Shown: positions 45,189 through 53,855 of the stretch, piece after piece
How positions within the stretch are numbered: position 1 is the first letter of the stretch
Layout of the letters: each line of letters begins with the position of its first letter
From: Planctomyces sp.
Lineage (GTDB): Bacteria; Planctomycetota; Planctomycetia; Planctomycetales; Planctomycetaceae
Direction: 5' to 3'
Length of the DNA: 64,000 bases
NCBI GenBank assembly: GCA_019636235.1
Contig: JAHBXW010000020.1
Location: 1-64,000 of the forward strand
Position numbers and translations under genes: made by a program
The notes under the pieces: generated by a model
What the model was told of the DNA's origin: nothing
Databases searched by the model: none
The model's input: the letters and a program-made list of their open reading frames with translations, nothing else

Positions 45189-45698
45189 ATGCCTGTGAGC
45201 GTGTTTCGACACCGCGCCTGGCCCGTCTGGGCGGCTCTCAGCGTCAACTTGTTGGCACTGGTCGCAGTCGCCCCGGTTCCGGCGCGCCGCAAAATTGAAC
45301 TCCCGGAACCCTTTCGGATTGAGATCACCGGCGCCGGCAAGCAATGGCAGGTCCGGTATCCCGATCTCGATTTGCTCGGCGGGCCGGACGCGGCGATCAT
45401 CCAGCAGGACATCCCGGTCCCCGGCGACCGCGAACTCCAGTTTGTTCTCAAGAGCGAAGACTACGTCTACACGCTCGAAATCCCGGCACATCAGAAGAAA
45501 GAGATCGCCGTTCCGACGCTTGAGTTCCGCATGACGCTCGAGCCCCAGGAACCCGGCACGCTGGAGTATGTGGGCGAGCCGATGTGCAACGACCCGCACT
45601 CCCCCATGAACGGCCGGCTCATCATCGAGTCCGCCGACCGCTTCCTCGATCGCTGCGAACAGGCGGCCGATCAACGCGACACCGCGGAAGCGGGCTGA
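45189..45698 (+). CDS. Degenerate cytochrome c oxidase subunit II-like cupredoxin
   Basis: 169-residue exported or membrane-anchored protein (hydrophobic segment about 10-30). The rest aligns by eye with the cupredoxin domain of oxidase subunit II: GKQWQVRYP for the aromatic region, IPVPGDRELQFVLKSEDYVYTLEIP (in two parts) for the strand before the first ligand, and a C-terminal CNDPHSPM. Of the CuA ligands only Cys133, His137 and Met140 remain; the other Cys is Gly129, the Glu position is Pro131 and the first His is Tyr94. So it cannot hold a normal binuclear CuA site. The next gene encodes a SCO1 domain fused to FG-GAP repeats. No other oxidase subunit is near. Confidence 0.7.
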   Translation: MPVSVFRHRAWPVWAALSVNLLALVAVAPVPARRKIELPEPFRIEITGAGKQWQVRYPDLDLLGGPDAAIIQQDIPVPGDRELQFVLKSEDYVYTLEIPAHQKKEIAVPTLEFRMTLEPQEPGTLEYVGEPMCNDPHSPMNGRLIIESADRFLDRCEQAADQRDTAEAG

Positions 45699-45728
45699 CA
45701 CGGAATTTGCTGACGAAGGGAAAGACTC

Positions 45729-48323
45729 ATGCTGCGCGTCGCGCTGCATCTTGTGTCCCGGTTCGCCGTTGCCCGCGCTGTCGCCGGTCCGGCGACGGCC
45801 GGTCTGATCGTTCTCGGGTCGCTCGCCGGCGGCTGCACGTCGGGCGACACCGGCGCCAGCCAGTCGGTCGCAACCGACCGGCCCCCCGCCGAGAAGGCCG
45901 CGCCCGGAGAACGCGCGCCGTCTGGGCCGCCGGTGCTGATGCCCGCGCCGGAATTCCTGCTGACCGACCAGTCGGGCGCTCCGTTCGGCGCGCGTGATCT
46001 CAAGGGACAGGTCTGGATCGTCAACTTCATGTTCACGCGCTGCGCCGCCACTTGCCCGCAGCAGACCTCCCGCATCGCAGAGCTGCAGAATCGCGCCCGC
46101 CGCTGGCAGGGCGCCGAACGCCTCAAGCTGCTGAGCATCACCGTCGACCCTGTCAACGACACGCCCCAGCGCCTCGCTGAGTACGGCCAGCGCTTCCAGG
46201 CCGACGCCGAGCGCTGGAAGTTCCTCACCGGAGAACGGGACGTCCTGCGCGCGATCAGCGGGGACGGCTTCAAGCTGCCCGTCAGCGATTCGGACGATCC
46301 GCGCATGCCCATCGCCCACAGCGCCCGCTTCGCCCTCGTGGACGCCAACGGATCGATCCGCGGCTTCTATGACAGCCTGGCCGACGGCGATTTCGAGCGC
46401 CTCGCCGTGGACGCCCGTCATGTGCTGGCCGAGGCGACCGCGACGCCCCCCGATCCGTCGCGGATCAACATTCCGCCGGACGTGGCCGCGCCCGCCTGGA
46501 TGGCGCAAAGGGAAGCGGACCAGCGCGCCACGCGCGACGAGTTCACCGTGCCGCTCGACTTCGAGTTTTTCGACCGCCGCGAGGAAAGCGGCATCACCTT
46601 CGTGAACCGCGCCGTCGAGGACTGCACGAAGCACTTCAAGTCGAATCACTACGATCACGCCAACGGAATCGCCGCGGCGGACGTCGACGGCGACGGCCTG
46701 CCTGACCTGTATTTCACCAGCCAGGTCGGCGGCAACGAGTTGTGGCGGAATCTCGGCGACGGACGATTTGAGGACATCACCGACCTGGCCGGCGTGCGGC
46801 TGGCCGGCCGCGTCTCTGTCTCGGCCTCGTTTGCGGACGTCAACAACGACGGCGCGCCGGACCTGTTCGTCACGACCACGCGGCATGGCAACGTGCTGTT
46901 CATCAACGACGGCCAGGGACGGTTTCGGGACGCCACTGAAGAGGCGGGTTTGGGCTATGTCGGCCACTCCTCCGGCGCGGTGTTCTTCGATTACGACGGC
47001 GATGGCCGGCTGGACCTGCTGGTCACGAACGTGGGGAACTTCACCACCGACGAGGTCGGCGATTGCTGCACCGATGACGAGGAGCCCCGCCCCTACTACC
47101 TGGGCCTGAACGAGGCCTTCGTGGGGCACCTGTTCGCGGACCGCGCGGAGCGCAGCAGCCTGTTTCGCAATGAAGGCGAGGGCCGGTTCCGCGATGTCAG
47201 CGAGGAAACCGGGCTGGTCGACCTCGGCTGGTCCGGCGACGCCACGCCGCTCGACTACAACGGGGACGGCTGGATCGACCTGTACATCCTCAACATGCAG
47301 GGCAACGACGAGTTGTGGGAGAACCAGCAGGGCGAGCGGTTCGTGCGCCGCGGCGAGACGGCCTTTCCGATGTCAGTCTGGGGCGGCATGGGCGTCAAGT
47401 CGTTCGATTTCGACGGCGACGGCCGCCTGGACCTGTACATCACCAACATGCATGCCGACATGTGGGAGCTGCAGAAGGACATCAACGGCCCGGCGGAGCT
47501 GATCAAGCCGCCGCCATACGTCATGCCGGAGTCGTATCTGCGGACCCGGCCGGGGCTGACGAACGTGCTCGGCAACGGACTGTACCTCAACCGCGGGGAC
47601 GGCGAGTTCGAGGAAGTCTCCGATGAGGTCGGCGCGGAGACCTACTGGCCCTGGGGGCTGAGCGTCGGCGACCTGAACGCCGACGGGCATCCGGACGTGT
47701 TCATCACCAGCGGCATGAACTATCCGTTCCGGTACCACGTGAACACGGTGCTCATGAACGACGGCGGGACGCGGCTGCGCCCTGCCGAGTTCCTGGTCGG
47801 TGTCGAGCCGCGGCGCGGCGGACGGACGGCGACTCCCTGGTTCCAGCTCGATTGTTCAGGCGAGGACGCCGGCCACGAACTGTGCCGGGGCAAATCGGGG
47901 ACGTGCACCGTGTGGGGCGCGCTCGGCTCGCGAGGATCGGTGATCCTCGACCTCGACGGCGATGGCGACCTGGACATCGTCACGAACGACTTCAACTCGC
48001 CGCCGCAAGTGCTGATCAGCGATCTGGCGCAGCGTTCGCCGGATCTGAAGTGGCTGGCGATCGCACTTCGCGGCACGCGCGGCAACAGCGACGGCTTGGG
48101 CGCGATCGTCACTGTCCGGGCTGGAGAGCGGAGGTTCACCCAGGCGCATGACGGCAAGTCCGGCTACCTGTCGCAGAGTCGCCTGCCGTTGTACTTCGGG
48201 CTGGGCGGCGCGGAGCGCGTGGACGAAGTGCGGGTCGTCTGGCCAGGCGGGCAGACGCAGACCGTCGCCGGTCCGATCGATCCGAATCAGACGCTGGCGA
48301 TAGAAGAATCGGCGGCCCAATGA
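45729..48323 (+). CDS. SCO1-FG-GAP-ASPIC/UnbV fusion lipoprotein
   Basis: 864-residue lipoprotein (lipobox LAGGC, Cys36). Residues ~70-235 form a SCO1/SenC domain with the full copper site: Cys105, Cys109 (FTRCAATCPQQ) and His197 (PIAHSARF). From ~275 come FG-GAP/VCBS-type repeats with Ca-binding DxDGDGxxD motifs (DVDGDGLPDLYF, DYDGDGRLDLLV, DYNGDGWIDLYI, DFDGDGRLDLYI, DLNADGHPDVFI, DLDGDGDLDIVT), ending in an ASPIC/UnbV segment (VWPGGQTQTV). SCO1 delivers copper to cytochrome oxidase CuA or acts as a thiol reductase; FG-GAP/ASPIC parts form a beta-propeller of unknown role. The start has an AAGGG site. A degenerate subunit II-like gene lies 30 bp upstream. Confidence 0.9.
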   Translation: MLRVALHLVSRFAVARAVAGPATAGLIVLGSLAGGCTSGDTGASQSVATDRPPAEKAAPGERAPSGPPVLMPAPEFLLTDQSGAPFGARDLKGQVWIVNFMFTRCAATCPQQTSRIAELQNRARRWQGAERLKLLSITVDPVNDTPQRLAEYGQRFQADAERWKFLTGERDVLRAISGDGFKLPVSDSDDPRMPIAHSARFALVDANGSIRGFYDSLADGDFERLAVDARHVLAEATATPPDPSRINIPPDVAAPAWMAQREADQRATRDEFTVPLDFEFFDRREESGITFVNRAVEDCTKHFKSNHYDHANGIAAADVDGDGLPDLYFTSQVGGNELWRNLGDGRFEDITDLAGVRLAGRVSVSASFADVNNDGAPDLFVTTTRHGNVLFINDGQGRFRDATEEAGLGYVGHSSGAVFFDYDGDGRLDLLVTNVGNFTTDEVGDCCTDDEEPRPYYLGLNEAFVGHLFADRAERSSLFRNEGEGRFRDVSEETGLVDLGWSGDATPLDYNGDGWIDLYILNMQGNDELWENQQGERFVRRGETAFPMSVWGGMGVKSFDFDGDGRLDLYITNMHADMWELQKDINGPAELIKPPPYVMPESYLRTRPGLTNVLGNGLYLNRGDGEFEEVSDEVGAETYWPWGLSVGDLNADGHPDVFITSGMNYPFRYHVNTVLMNDGGTRLRPAEFLVGVEPRRGGRTATPWFQLDCSGEDAGHELCRGKSGTCTVWGALGSRGSVILDLDGDGDLDIVTNDFNSPPQVLISDLAQRSPDLKWLAIALRGTRGNSDGLGAIVTVRAGERRFTQAHDGKSGYLSQSRLPLYFGLGGAERVDEVRVVWPGGQTQTVAGPIDPNQTLAIEESAAQ

Positions 48324-48376
48324 ATCAGTCGGGCGCGGAACGCCGGGCCAAGTGTGCGTTCCACGTTCGTTCCGCC

Positions 48377-48412
48377 AATGACACGGGTCCCAGCCGACGG
48401 CTTTGCCGTCGG
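48377..48412 (+). repeat. Dispersed palindromic repeat R1, copy B
   Basis: A second copy of the element at 75-109: AATGACAC lead-in, GTCCCA, and the same 8-bp hairpin CCGACGGC-TTT-GCCGTCGG (48394-48412). It lies 54 bp after the SCO1-fusion gene and may also act as its terminator, though no T-run follows. Confidence 0.6.
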
Positions 48413-48444
48413 ACACGTCGGCGAGCCGTCGTCTGTCGCGATCC

Positions 48445-48475
48445 CATTGCCGAGGGTATCAACCCCTCGGCTCAG
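48445..48475 (-). repeat. Dispersed palindromic repeat R2, copy B
   Basis: An inverted copy of 34398-34428, with 29 of 31 bases identical. The stem carries one mismatch compared with copy A (GCCGAGGGT with ACCCCTCGGC). It lies 60 bp from the tRNA-Lys gene. Confidence 0.6.
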
Positions 48476-48536
48476 ACGCGGCAAACGACTGGCGTTCGTT
48501 GGCCGCAAGTCGTTCATCAAGAACGACTTCAGCAAA

Positions 48537-48609
48537 TGCCCCCGCAAGGACTCGAACCTTGGACCTACTGATTAAGAGTCAGTTGCTCTACCAACTGAGC
48601 TACAGGGGC
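48537..48609 (-). tRNA. tRNA-Lys (anticodon CTT)
   Basis: A 73-nt cloverleaf on the minus strand. The acceptor stem GCCCCTG pairs with CGGGGGC (one G-U), the D arm is GCTC/GAGC, the anticodon stem ACTGA/TCAGT encloses loop CTCTTAA (anticodon CTT), the variable loop is AGGTC, and the T arm is CAAGG/CCTTG with TTCGAGT. The discriminator base is A, and CCA is not encoded. I see no integrase gene or direct repeat of the tRNA end nearby, so it is not an obvious island boundary. Confidence 0.95.
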
Positions 48610-48728
48610 CGGGAAGTCCCGAAGTCTATCGGCCCCACCGCCGGAATTCAAATCCTCCCGACGGAAAGTCGCTGCAGGCAGCGCGGATTTCGGCCTTTGG
48701 GAACTCCGGCGGATCCACTGGAGTGACG

Positions 48729-49397
48729 TCACCCCCCCTGGCGTTTCACCATCTCGGCCACCCATACGGGCACGTACGGCGGAGTGCAGCCCTTGGACAC
48801 CGGCCAGTCGCGGTACAGGCCGATCGATTCGCCAATGGCGACGGCCCGCTTGCGGTGCTTCGCATGCCGGATGCCGATCGCCCCCAGCGTGTTGTTCATC
48901 GTCCACTGCACTTCCGGAGGCGCCTTCGGCAGCTCCTTCTCGATCCGATCCAAAAGGCCCGGCAGATCGAGGTCGTCCGCCCCCTTGTTGATGCGGCTGG
49001 CCGTCAGATTCCAGCCCGCCCGCGCGGCCCAGCGGTCCCTGGCCTTCATCCACTTTTCGCGCAGCGCATCCTTTTCGGGATGCTCGGCGACGACGTACGC
49101 GTTCAGCCAGTCGGCCACCTGGGCGCAGGTCGTGGAGCGGGTCAGCGCGTCGAGTTCGGCGGCGGACAGCGACTTGGGCTTGATGATCAGCGTGGCGAGG
49201 AGCTGGGCCTCGACGTTGCCGGTGTCCCAAAGCTTGAGCGCCAGCGCGTGGTCCGTCTTGATCTTCTTGGCGATGACGCGGAGGTCGCCGAGCTTGACGC
49301 CGAACTGGTTGTCGGGCGCGCCGGCCCTGGCGTTGTGGGCCCGCCGGGCTTCGTCGCCGAGCGTTTCGAGCTGCGCGAGGATTTCTTTGACGGTCAT
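48729..49397 (-). CDS. AlkD-type DNA alkylation repair protein
   Basis: 222-residue protein of the AlkD/DNA alkylation repair family, a HEAT-like helical-repeat DNA glycosylase that removes N3- and N7-alkylated purines. Family marks are the ARRAHNARAGAPDNQFGVKLGD opening (helix with R/H pattern), the HALALKLWDTGNVEAQLLATLI helix, and SWAARAGWNL-like RDRWAARAGWNLTA. The start at 49397 (MTVKEILAQL) is where similarity begins; the longer frame to 49523 is not conserved-looking. Other planctomycete members of this subfamily are common. It is a stand-alone gene. Confidence 0.83.
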   Translation of the reverse strand: MTVKEILAQLETLGDEARRAHNARAGAPDNQFGVKLGDLRVIAKKIKTDHALALKLWDTGNVEAQLLATLIIKPKSLSAAELDALTRSTTCAQVADWLNAYVVAEHPEKDALREKWMKARDRWAARAGWNLTASRINKGADDLDLPGLLDRIEKELPKAPPEVQWTMNNTLGAIGIRHAKHRKRAVAIGESIGLYRDWPVSKGCTPPYVPVWVAEMVKRQGG

Positions 49398-49623
49398 GCC
49401 CGCCGATTGTACGCGGAGCGCCGGGGAAACCAACGATGTCCCGCTGCGGGGGGCGCCTGCGCTTTCACGCGCGACCGCCGCACGCTGGAAACCGGCAAGA
49501 CTCGCCGATCGAAAATTCCTCACAAAGGCGTGCCGTCCGCCGCGTCGATGAACAATGCGAGGGTCAAGATGTGCCGGATTTCACGGTTGTGACGTCAACC
49601 GTCCTGCCGATATCGAGGTTTCA

Positions 49624-51030
49624 GTGGGGCCTGATCGTCGCGGCTCAAGAAATGCGTTGCGGCGCGCGGCGGCCTGGTGGCTGTCCGCGCTGATCGTCGT
49701 CGGCTCGGCGCGGGGATCGGACATCCCCGAGGTTCAACCGCTGACTCCTGCCGCCGTCGCGGGTCTCAAGGACGCCGACGACGGGCTGTGGGAATCGCAG
49801 CTCGAAGAGTTCACGGCCCGGCTGCAGAAGCTGGAGCAGGGCGACCGCAAGCGGGCCGACGAAGCGAGGGCCAAGGCGGACAAGGACAAGCTGACGCCGA
49901 CCATCAAATGGACGGGACAGCTTCAGGCGGACCACTACTGGTTCGATCAGGATTCGGAGAGCGTCGCGACCTACGGCGACATCCAGGACGGCAGCGCGTT
50001 CCGCCGGGCCCGCTTCGGCATGTTCGGCGAGTACGGGCTGAGCGAGTACCGGATCGAAGTGGACTTCGCCCTGTCCGGCCGTCCCAGCTTCCTGGACGTC
50101 TGGGCGGGCCTGCACGAGCTGCCCGGCATCGGCCGGGTGCGCATCGGGCACTTCTTCGAACCCTACAGCCTCGAGCGGTTGACCCCCAATCGGTTTCTGA
50201 CGTTCATGGAGCGGGCGCTGCCCGATCAGCCGTTCGCCCCGGCGCGGAACCTCGGCGCATCCGTCAACAACACCTGGGACGATGATCACGGCACGTGGGC
50301 GGTGGGGTTCTTCCGTTCGGACAGTGATGTCTTCGGCGACGACGTGGGCGACGGCTTCGAAAGCGCCGTCACCGGCCGTCTTACCTGGCTGCCCTGGTAC
50401 GATGAATCACGCGGCCTGGATCTGCTGCATCTGGGCGCGGCCTACAGCATTCGAGGAACCAGCAATGGGGTCGCCCGGTTCCGGGCGCAGCCGGAAGCGC
50501 GGATCGGCGCGGCGACGCCCAACGTCCCGTTCTTCGTGGATACGGGGAACATTCCAGCGGACTGGTTTCAGCTGATCGGGCTGGAGGCCGCCTGGGTCCG
50601 CGGCCCCTTCTCGCTCCAGGGGGAATACAACTTCGTGCCGGTGGACGCGGACGCGGGCAGTCTGCTGTTCACGGGCTGGTATGTGCAGACGACGCTGTTT
50701 CTCACGGGGGAGCATCGCCCGTATCGCCGCGACCTGGCTCTGTTTGACCGGGTGAAGCCACACACCGAGTTCGTACGCCGGGCTGATGACGGCGAACGGA
50801 TCTGCGTCGGTCCGGGAGCCTGGGAAATCGCGGCGCGTCTGTCGCAGCTGGACCTCAACGATGGCCCTGTCGCCGGCGGAAAGATCACGGACTTCACCGT
50901 CGGGTTGAACTGGCACATGAGCAAGTACATGCGGGTGACGGCCAACTACGTGCTGGCCAGTTCCGTCCCGGCCGGCAGCGACAGGACGCGGACGAACATC
51001 TTCGCGACGCGGTTCGGCTACGAGTTCTGA
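49624..51030 (+). CDS. OprP/OprO-like outer membrane porin
   Basis: 468-residue protein of the phosphate-selective porin O/P type, an outer membrane beta-barrel. A signal peptide (core WWLSALIVVGSA) is followed by a short coiled-coil-like region (LEEFTARLQKLEQGDRKRADEARAK, split over ~25 residues) typical of planctomycete members, then barrel strands with alternating residues: FRRARFGMFGEYG, VRIGHFFEPYSLERLTP, WAVGFFRSDSDVFGDD, and a terminal aromatic (RFGYEF). I favour the GTG start at 49624, with GAGG five bases upstream, over the ATG at 49555, which lacks a site. It probably passes phosphate or other anions. Confidence 0.85.
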   Translation: MGPDRRGSRNALRRAAAWWLSALIVVGSARGSDIPEVQPLTPAAVAGLKDADDGLWESQLEEFTARLQKLEQGDRKRADEARAKADKDKLTPTIKWTGQLQADHYWFDQDSESVATYGDIQDGSAFRRARFGMFGEYGLSEYRIEVDFALSGRPSFLDVWAGLHELPGIGRVRIGHFFEPYSLERLTPNRFLTFMERALPDQPFAPARNLGASVNNTWDDDHGTWAVGFFRSDSDVFGDDVGDGFESAVTGRLTWLPWYDESRGLDLLHLGAAYSIRGTSNGVARFRAQPEARIGAATPNVPFFVDTGNIPADWFQLIGLEAAWVRGPFSLQGEYNFVPVDADAGSLLFTGWYVQTTLFLTGEHRPYRRDLALFDRVKPHTEFVRRADDGERICVGPGAWEIAARLSQLDLNDGPVAGGKITDFTVGLNWHMSKYMRVTANYVLASSVPAGSDRTRTNIFATRFGYEF

Positions 51031-51269
51031 GCAAGCCGGCGGCGAACTGCTTTGCGCGTTCACCACTGTGGAACGGCACTGCGACTTGTCGTCGCAGACG
51101 CGCCGGATCCGCACCGCCGGCGTCGCCAAGTCACACGGTGTCGCCTCCGCGCCTCCGCCCGATATTCTTCGTCCAGTTCGCGGCGGCGCCAATTGCCCTG
51201 CGGCGATCGTCGAGCGGGTCGCTCCCACGATCGGCGCCGCGCGATCTGAACAAATCGCGAAGGCCATCG

Positions 51270-52694
51270 ATGAATCACATTCGTGCCACACTGTTGTTGC
51301 TTCTGTCCGCCGTTGTCGTCCCCCAGAAAACAGACGCCGCCGAAAGACCGCACATTGTCCACATCGTCGCGGACGATCTCGGCTGGAAGGACGTTGGCTT
51401 CAATGGCTGCACCGACATTCCGACGCCGAATCTGGATCGGCTTGCGGCCGGCGGGGCAAAGCTGACGCAGTTCTACGTGCAGCCGATGTGCACGCCGACT
51501 CGGGCCGCGCTGATGACCGGCCGCTATCCCTTCCGGTATGGCCTGCAGACAGCCGTAATCCCCTCCGTCGCGGATTATGGTCTCGACACGACGGAATGGC
51601 TGCTGCCGCAGTGCCTGAAACAGGCCGGCTACCGCACGGCGATCATCGGCAAGTGGCATCTCGGCCACGCCGACCGGAAGTTCTGGCCCCGACAGCGGGG
51701 GTTTGACTATCAGTACGGCGCCATGATCGGCGAACTCGACTACTTCACGCACGAGGAACACGGCGTTCTCGACTGGTATCGGGACAACGAGCCCGTCCGG
51801 GAAACGGGCTACACGACGGAACTCCTCGGCGACGACGCGGTGCGGCTCATCGAAAGCCACGACGCCGCCGTCCCGCTGTACCTGTACCTGGCGTTCAACG
51901 CGCCCCACACTCCCTACCAGGCGCCGGCGGAGCGGATCGCCCGGCTGACAAACATCGCTGACCCGACGCGGCGGACGTATGCTGCCATGGTGTCGTGCCT
52001 CGACGATCAGGTCGGCCGCGTGATCGCCGCGCTCGAGATGACCGGCATGCGGGAGAATACGCTGGTGCTGTTCCACAGTGACAATGGCGGCACGAAGAAC
52101 GCCATGTTCGCGGGCGTGATGTCGGACCTGTCGAAGGTCAGGATTCCCTGCGACAACGGCCCTTATCGGGATGGAAAGGCTTCGCTGTACGAGGGGGGCA
52201 CGCGCGTCTGCGCATTGGCCAACTGGCCGGGGCGGATCCAGCCGCAGGAGGTGAACGGCCTGATCCATGCCGTGGACCTGTACCCGACGCTGGCGGCGCT
52301 TGCCGGCGCTTCCACGGAACAGTGCAAGCCTCTGGACGGGGCGGACGTCTGGAAGGTGATCGCCCGGGGCGAACCATCGCCACGAGCCGAGATCGTCTAC
52401 AACGTCGAGCCGTTCCGCGCCGCCCTGCGGCAGGGGGAATGGAAGCTGATCTGGCGGACCGTGTTGCCGTCGTCCGTTCAGCTCTTCAATATCGAGTCTG
52501 ATCCGTCCGAGTCGAAAAACCTGGCCGCGGACCATCCCGAGCTGGTCAACGCCATGCAGGCCCGCCTCGACAATGCAGCAACGGAGGCGGTCAAACCGCT
52601 GTACCTCGTCGAACAGTTCCGGGTCATCATGCTGAACATGGACGGCGAGCCGGTCCTGCCGACCGACGACGGTTTCGGCGATCCGGATCGCTGA
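51270..52694 (+). CDS. Formylglycine-dependent sulfatase
   Basis: 474-residue secreted sulfatase. After the signal peptide, HIVHIVADDLGWKDVG supplies the metal Asp35 and Asp36. The active-site motif CTPTR (74-78), in QPMCTPTRAALMTGRYP, is the C-x-P-x-R type in which Cys74 becomes formylglycine. IIGKWHLGH carries further active-site residues, and HSDNGGTKN completes the metal site. It hydrolyses sulfate esters; planctomycetes carry many for sulfated polysaccharides. No modifying enzyme is next to it. The start is at ATG 51270. Confidence 0.93.
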   Translation: MNHIRATLLLLLSAVVVPQKTDAAERPHIVHIVADDLGWKDVGFNGCTDIPTPNLDRLAAGGAKLTQFYVQPMCTPTRAALMTGRYPFRYGLQTAVIPSVADYGLDTTEWLLPQCLKQAGYRTAIIGKWHLGHADRKFWPRQRGFDYQYGAMIGELDYFTHEEHGVLDWYRDNEPVRETGYTTELLGDDAVRLIESHDAAVPLYLYLAFNAPHTPYQAPAERIARLTNIADPTRRTYAAMVSCLDDQVGRVIAALEMTGMRENTLVLFHSDNGGTKNAMFAGVMSDLSKVRIPCDNGPYRDGKASLYEGGTRVCALANWPGRIQPQEVNGLIHAVDLYPTLAALAGASTEQCKPLDGADVWKVIARGEPSPRAEIVYNVEPFRAALRQGEWKLIWRTVLPSSVQLFNIESDPSESKNLAADHPELVNAMQARLDNAATEAVKPLYLVEQFRVIMLNMDGEPVLPTDDGFGDPDR

Positions 52695-52738
52695 CCCGGT
52701 TCGGCGAGGCGCTGCGATCAGCGAGCGGGCGCCGGCGG

Positions 52739-53662
52739 TCAGTCGCGGGGCGTCTCGGTCGCCAGCCAGCGTGCGGCGTTCTCGACGACCTTCAGCGGCT
52801 CGGGCTGCAGGTAGACGTCGAACGTTTCGTGTCCGGGGCGGAAATAGAACAACTTTCCCTTACCGACTTGCCAGATGAGTCCGCTCCGGAACCGCTCTCC
52901 CCGCTCCCACGTCTCTTCGAACAGCGCCTCATCCGGCTCGGGGACGTGAAACGGATCGTTGTACATTTCCGTATGGGGGATCGTGAACGTGGCGGGCAGC
53001 CCCTTGGTCGCCGGATGATCGGGTTTGAGCACGGCGACCGTGCTGGGCGCGCCGTCCGGCCGGTAGTCCGGGAAGCAGCAGTTCGGCAGGTCGACCCGCA
53101 CATGCAGGTCCCGGGGGCCGCGCCGGATGACGTAATGCGCGGGCGTGCGGAAGGATTCGTGCGCCGGCACGGTGTGCTCGAACGGCGGCGGCACGAACTC
53201 AAACGTCACCCTGCGGTCCGCCGTCTCGGGGAACCGCGTCGCCGCGTCCATTCGCGTGCGCTCGTTCATCGCTTCGACGAACGGCGTGGCCCAGTGGGCG
53301 GAGTGCAAGGCGATCAGCGACAGCCGGCCGTCCTTGATCCGCTCCACGATCTTCCGGCCAGTTTCCGGCGTGACCTCGCGCTGCCGGACGTGCCCCCACC
53401 ACACCAGGACCTGCGCGAACTCGAGGTTGTCGTCGGACAGGCCCTGCTGCGGGTCGTCGAGCTTCACGGATCTGACTTCGAAGCCCGGTTCGCCGGCCAG
53501 GTATGCTGCGATGGCGTTGCCCAGAAAATTATCGTAGGCCTCCTTCTGCGCGGGCTGTTGCTCGTCCCAGACAAGGACCCGCACCGGTTCGGCGGCGGGC
53601 ACGACCGGGGCCAGCAAGGCGGCGCAGCCAGCGATCAACAACGTCAGCGGCAGTCGAGTCAT
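52739..53662 (-). CDS. ThuA-domain exported protein
   Basis: 307-residue protein with a signal peptide (PLTLLIAGCAALLAPVVPAA) and a ThuA domain (trehalose-utilisation-like, class I glutamine amidotransferase-like fold). Typical stretches are VLVWDEQQPAQKEAY at the start, VLVWWGHVRQREV in the middle, LIALHSAHWATPFVEAM and a C-terminal GKLFYFRPGHETFDVY. In planctomycetes such proteins are secreted; the function is unproven and links to sugar breakdown are only suggested. It is convergent with the sulfatase gene (44 bp between stops), which also suggests a polysaccharide-use context. Confidence 0.88.
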   Translation of the reverse strand: MTRLPLTLLIAGCAALLAPVVPAAEPVRVLVWDEQQPAQKEAYDNFLGNAIAAYLAGEPGFEVRSVKLDDPQQGLSDDNLEFAQVLVWWGHVRQREVTPETGRKIVERIKDGRLSLIALHSAHWATPFVEAMNERTRMDAATRFPETADRRVTFEFVPPPFEHTVPAHESFRTPAHYVIRRGPRDLHVRVDLPNCCFPDYRPDGAPSTVAVLKPDHPATKGLPATFTIPHTEMYNDPFHVPEPDEALFEETWERGERFRSGLIWQVGKGKLFYFRPGHETFDVYLQPEPLKVVENAARWLATETPRD

Positions 53663-53855
53663 CGGAGTATCCGGCAGGCAAAACGGCGGGCAGCGGAGGC
53701 GGTCATCCTACCGCTGGAGCGCGGGCGGTGCGCTGGCGAGCCGCAGCTGGCTCCTCTGTAAACTCCGTGTTTCGCCTGATGGACGCACGTTCGGGGCTCG
53801 GGGCTTAGCCGTCGTCCGGCCCCAGCCGCACCGAACCAGACCGGACCGTAATCGC

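Noticed and set aside
48445-48609. Possible island boundary at tRNA-Lys
   Set aside because: There is no integrase, no repeat of the tRNA 3' end and no change in gene type on either side. Repeats R1/R2 nearby also occur far from any tRNA.
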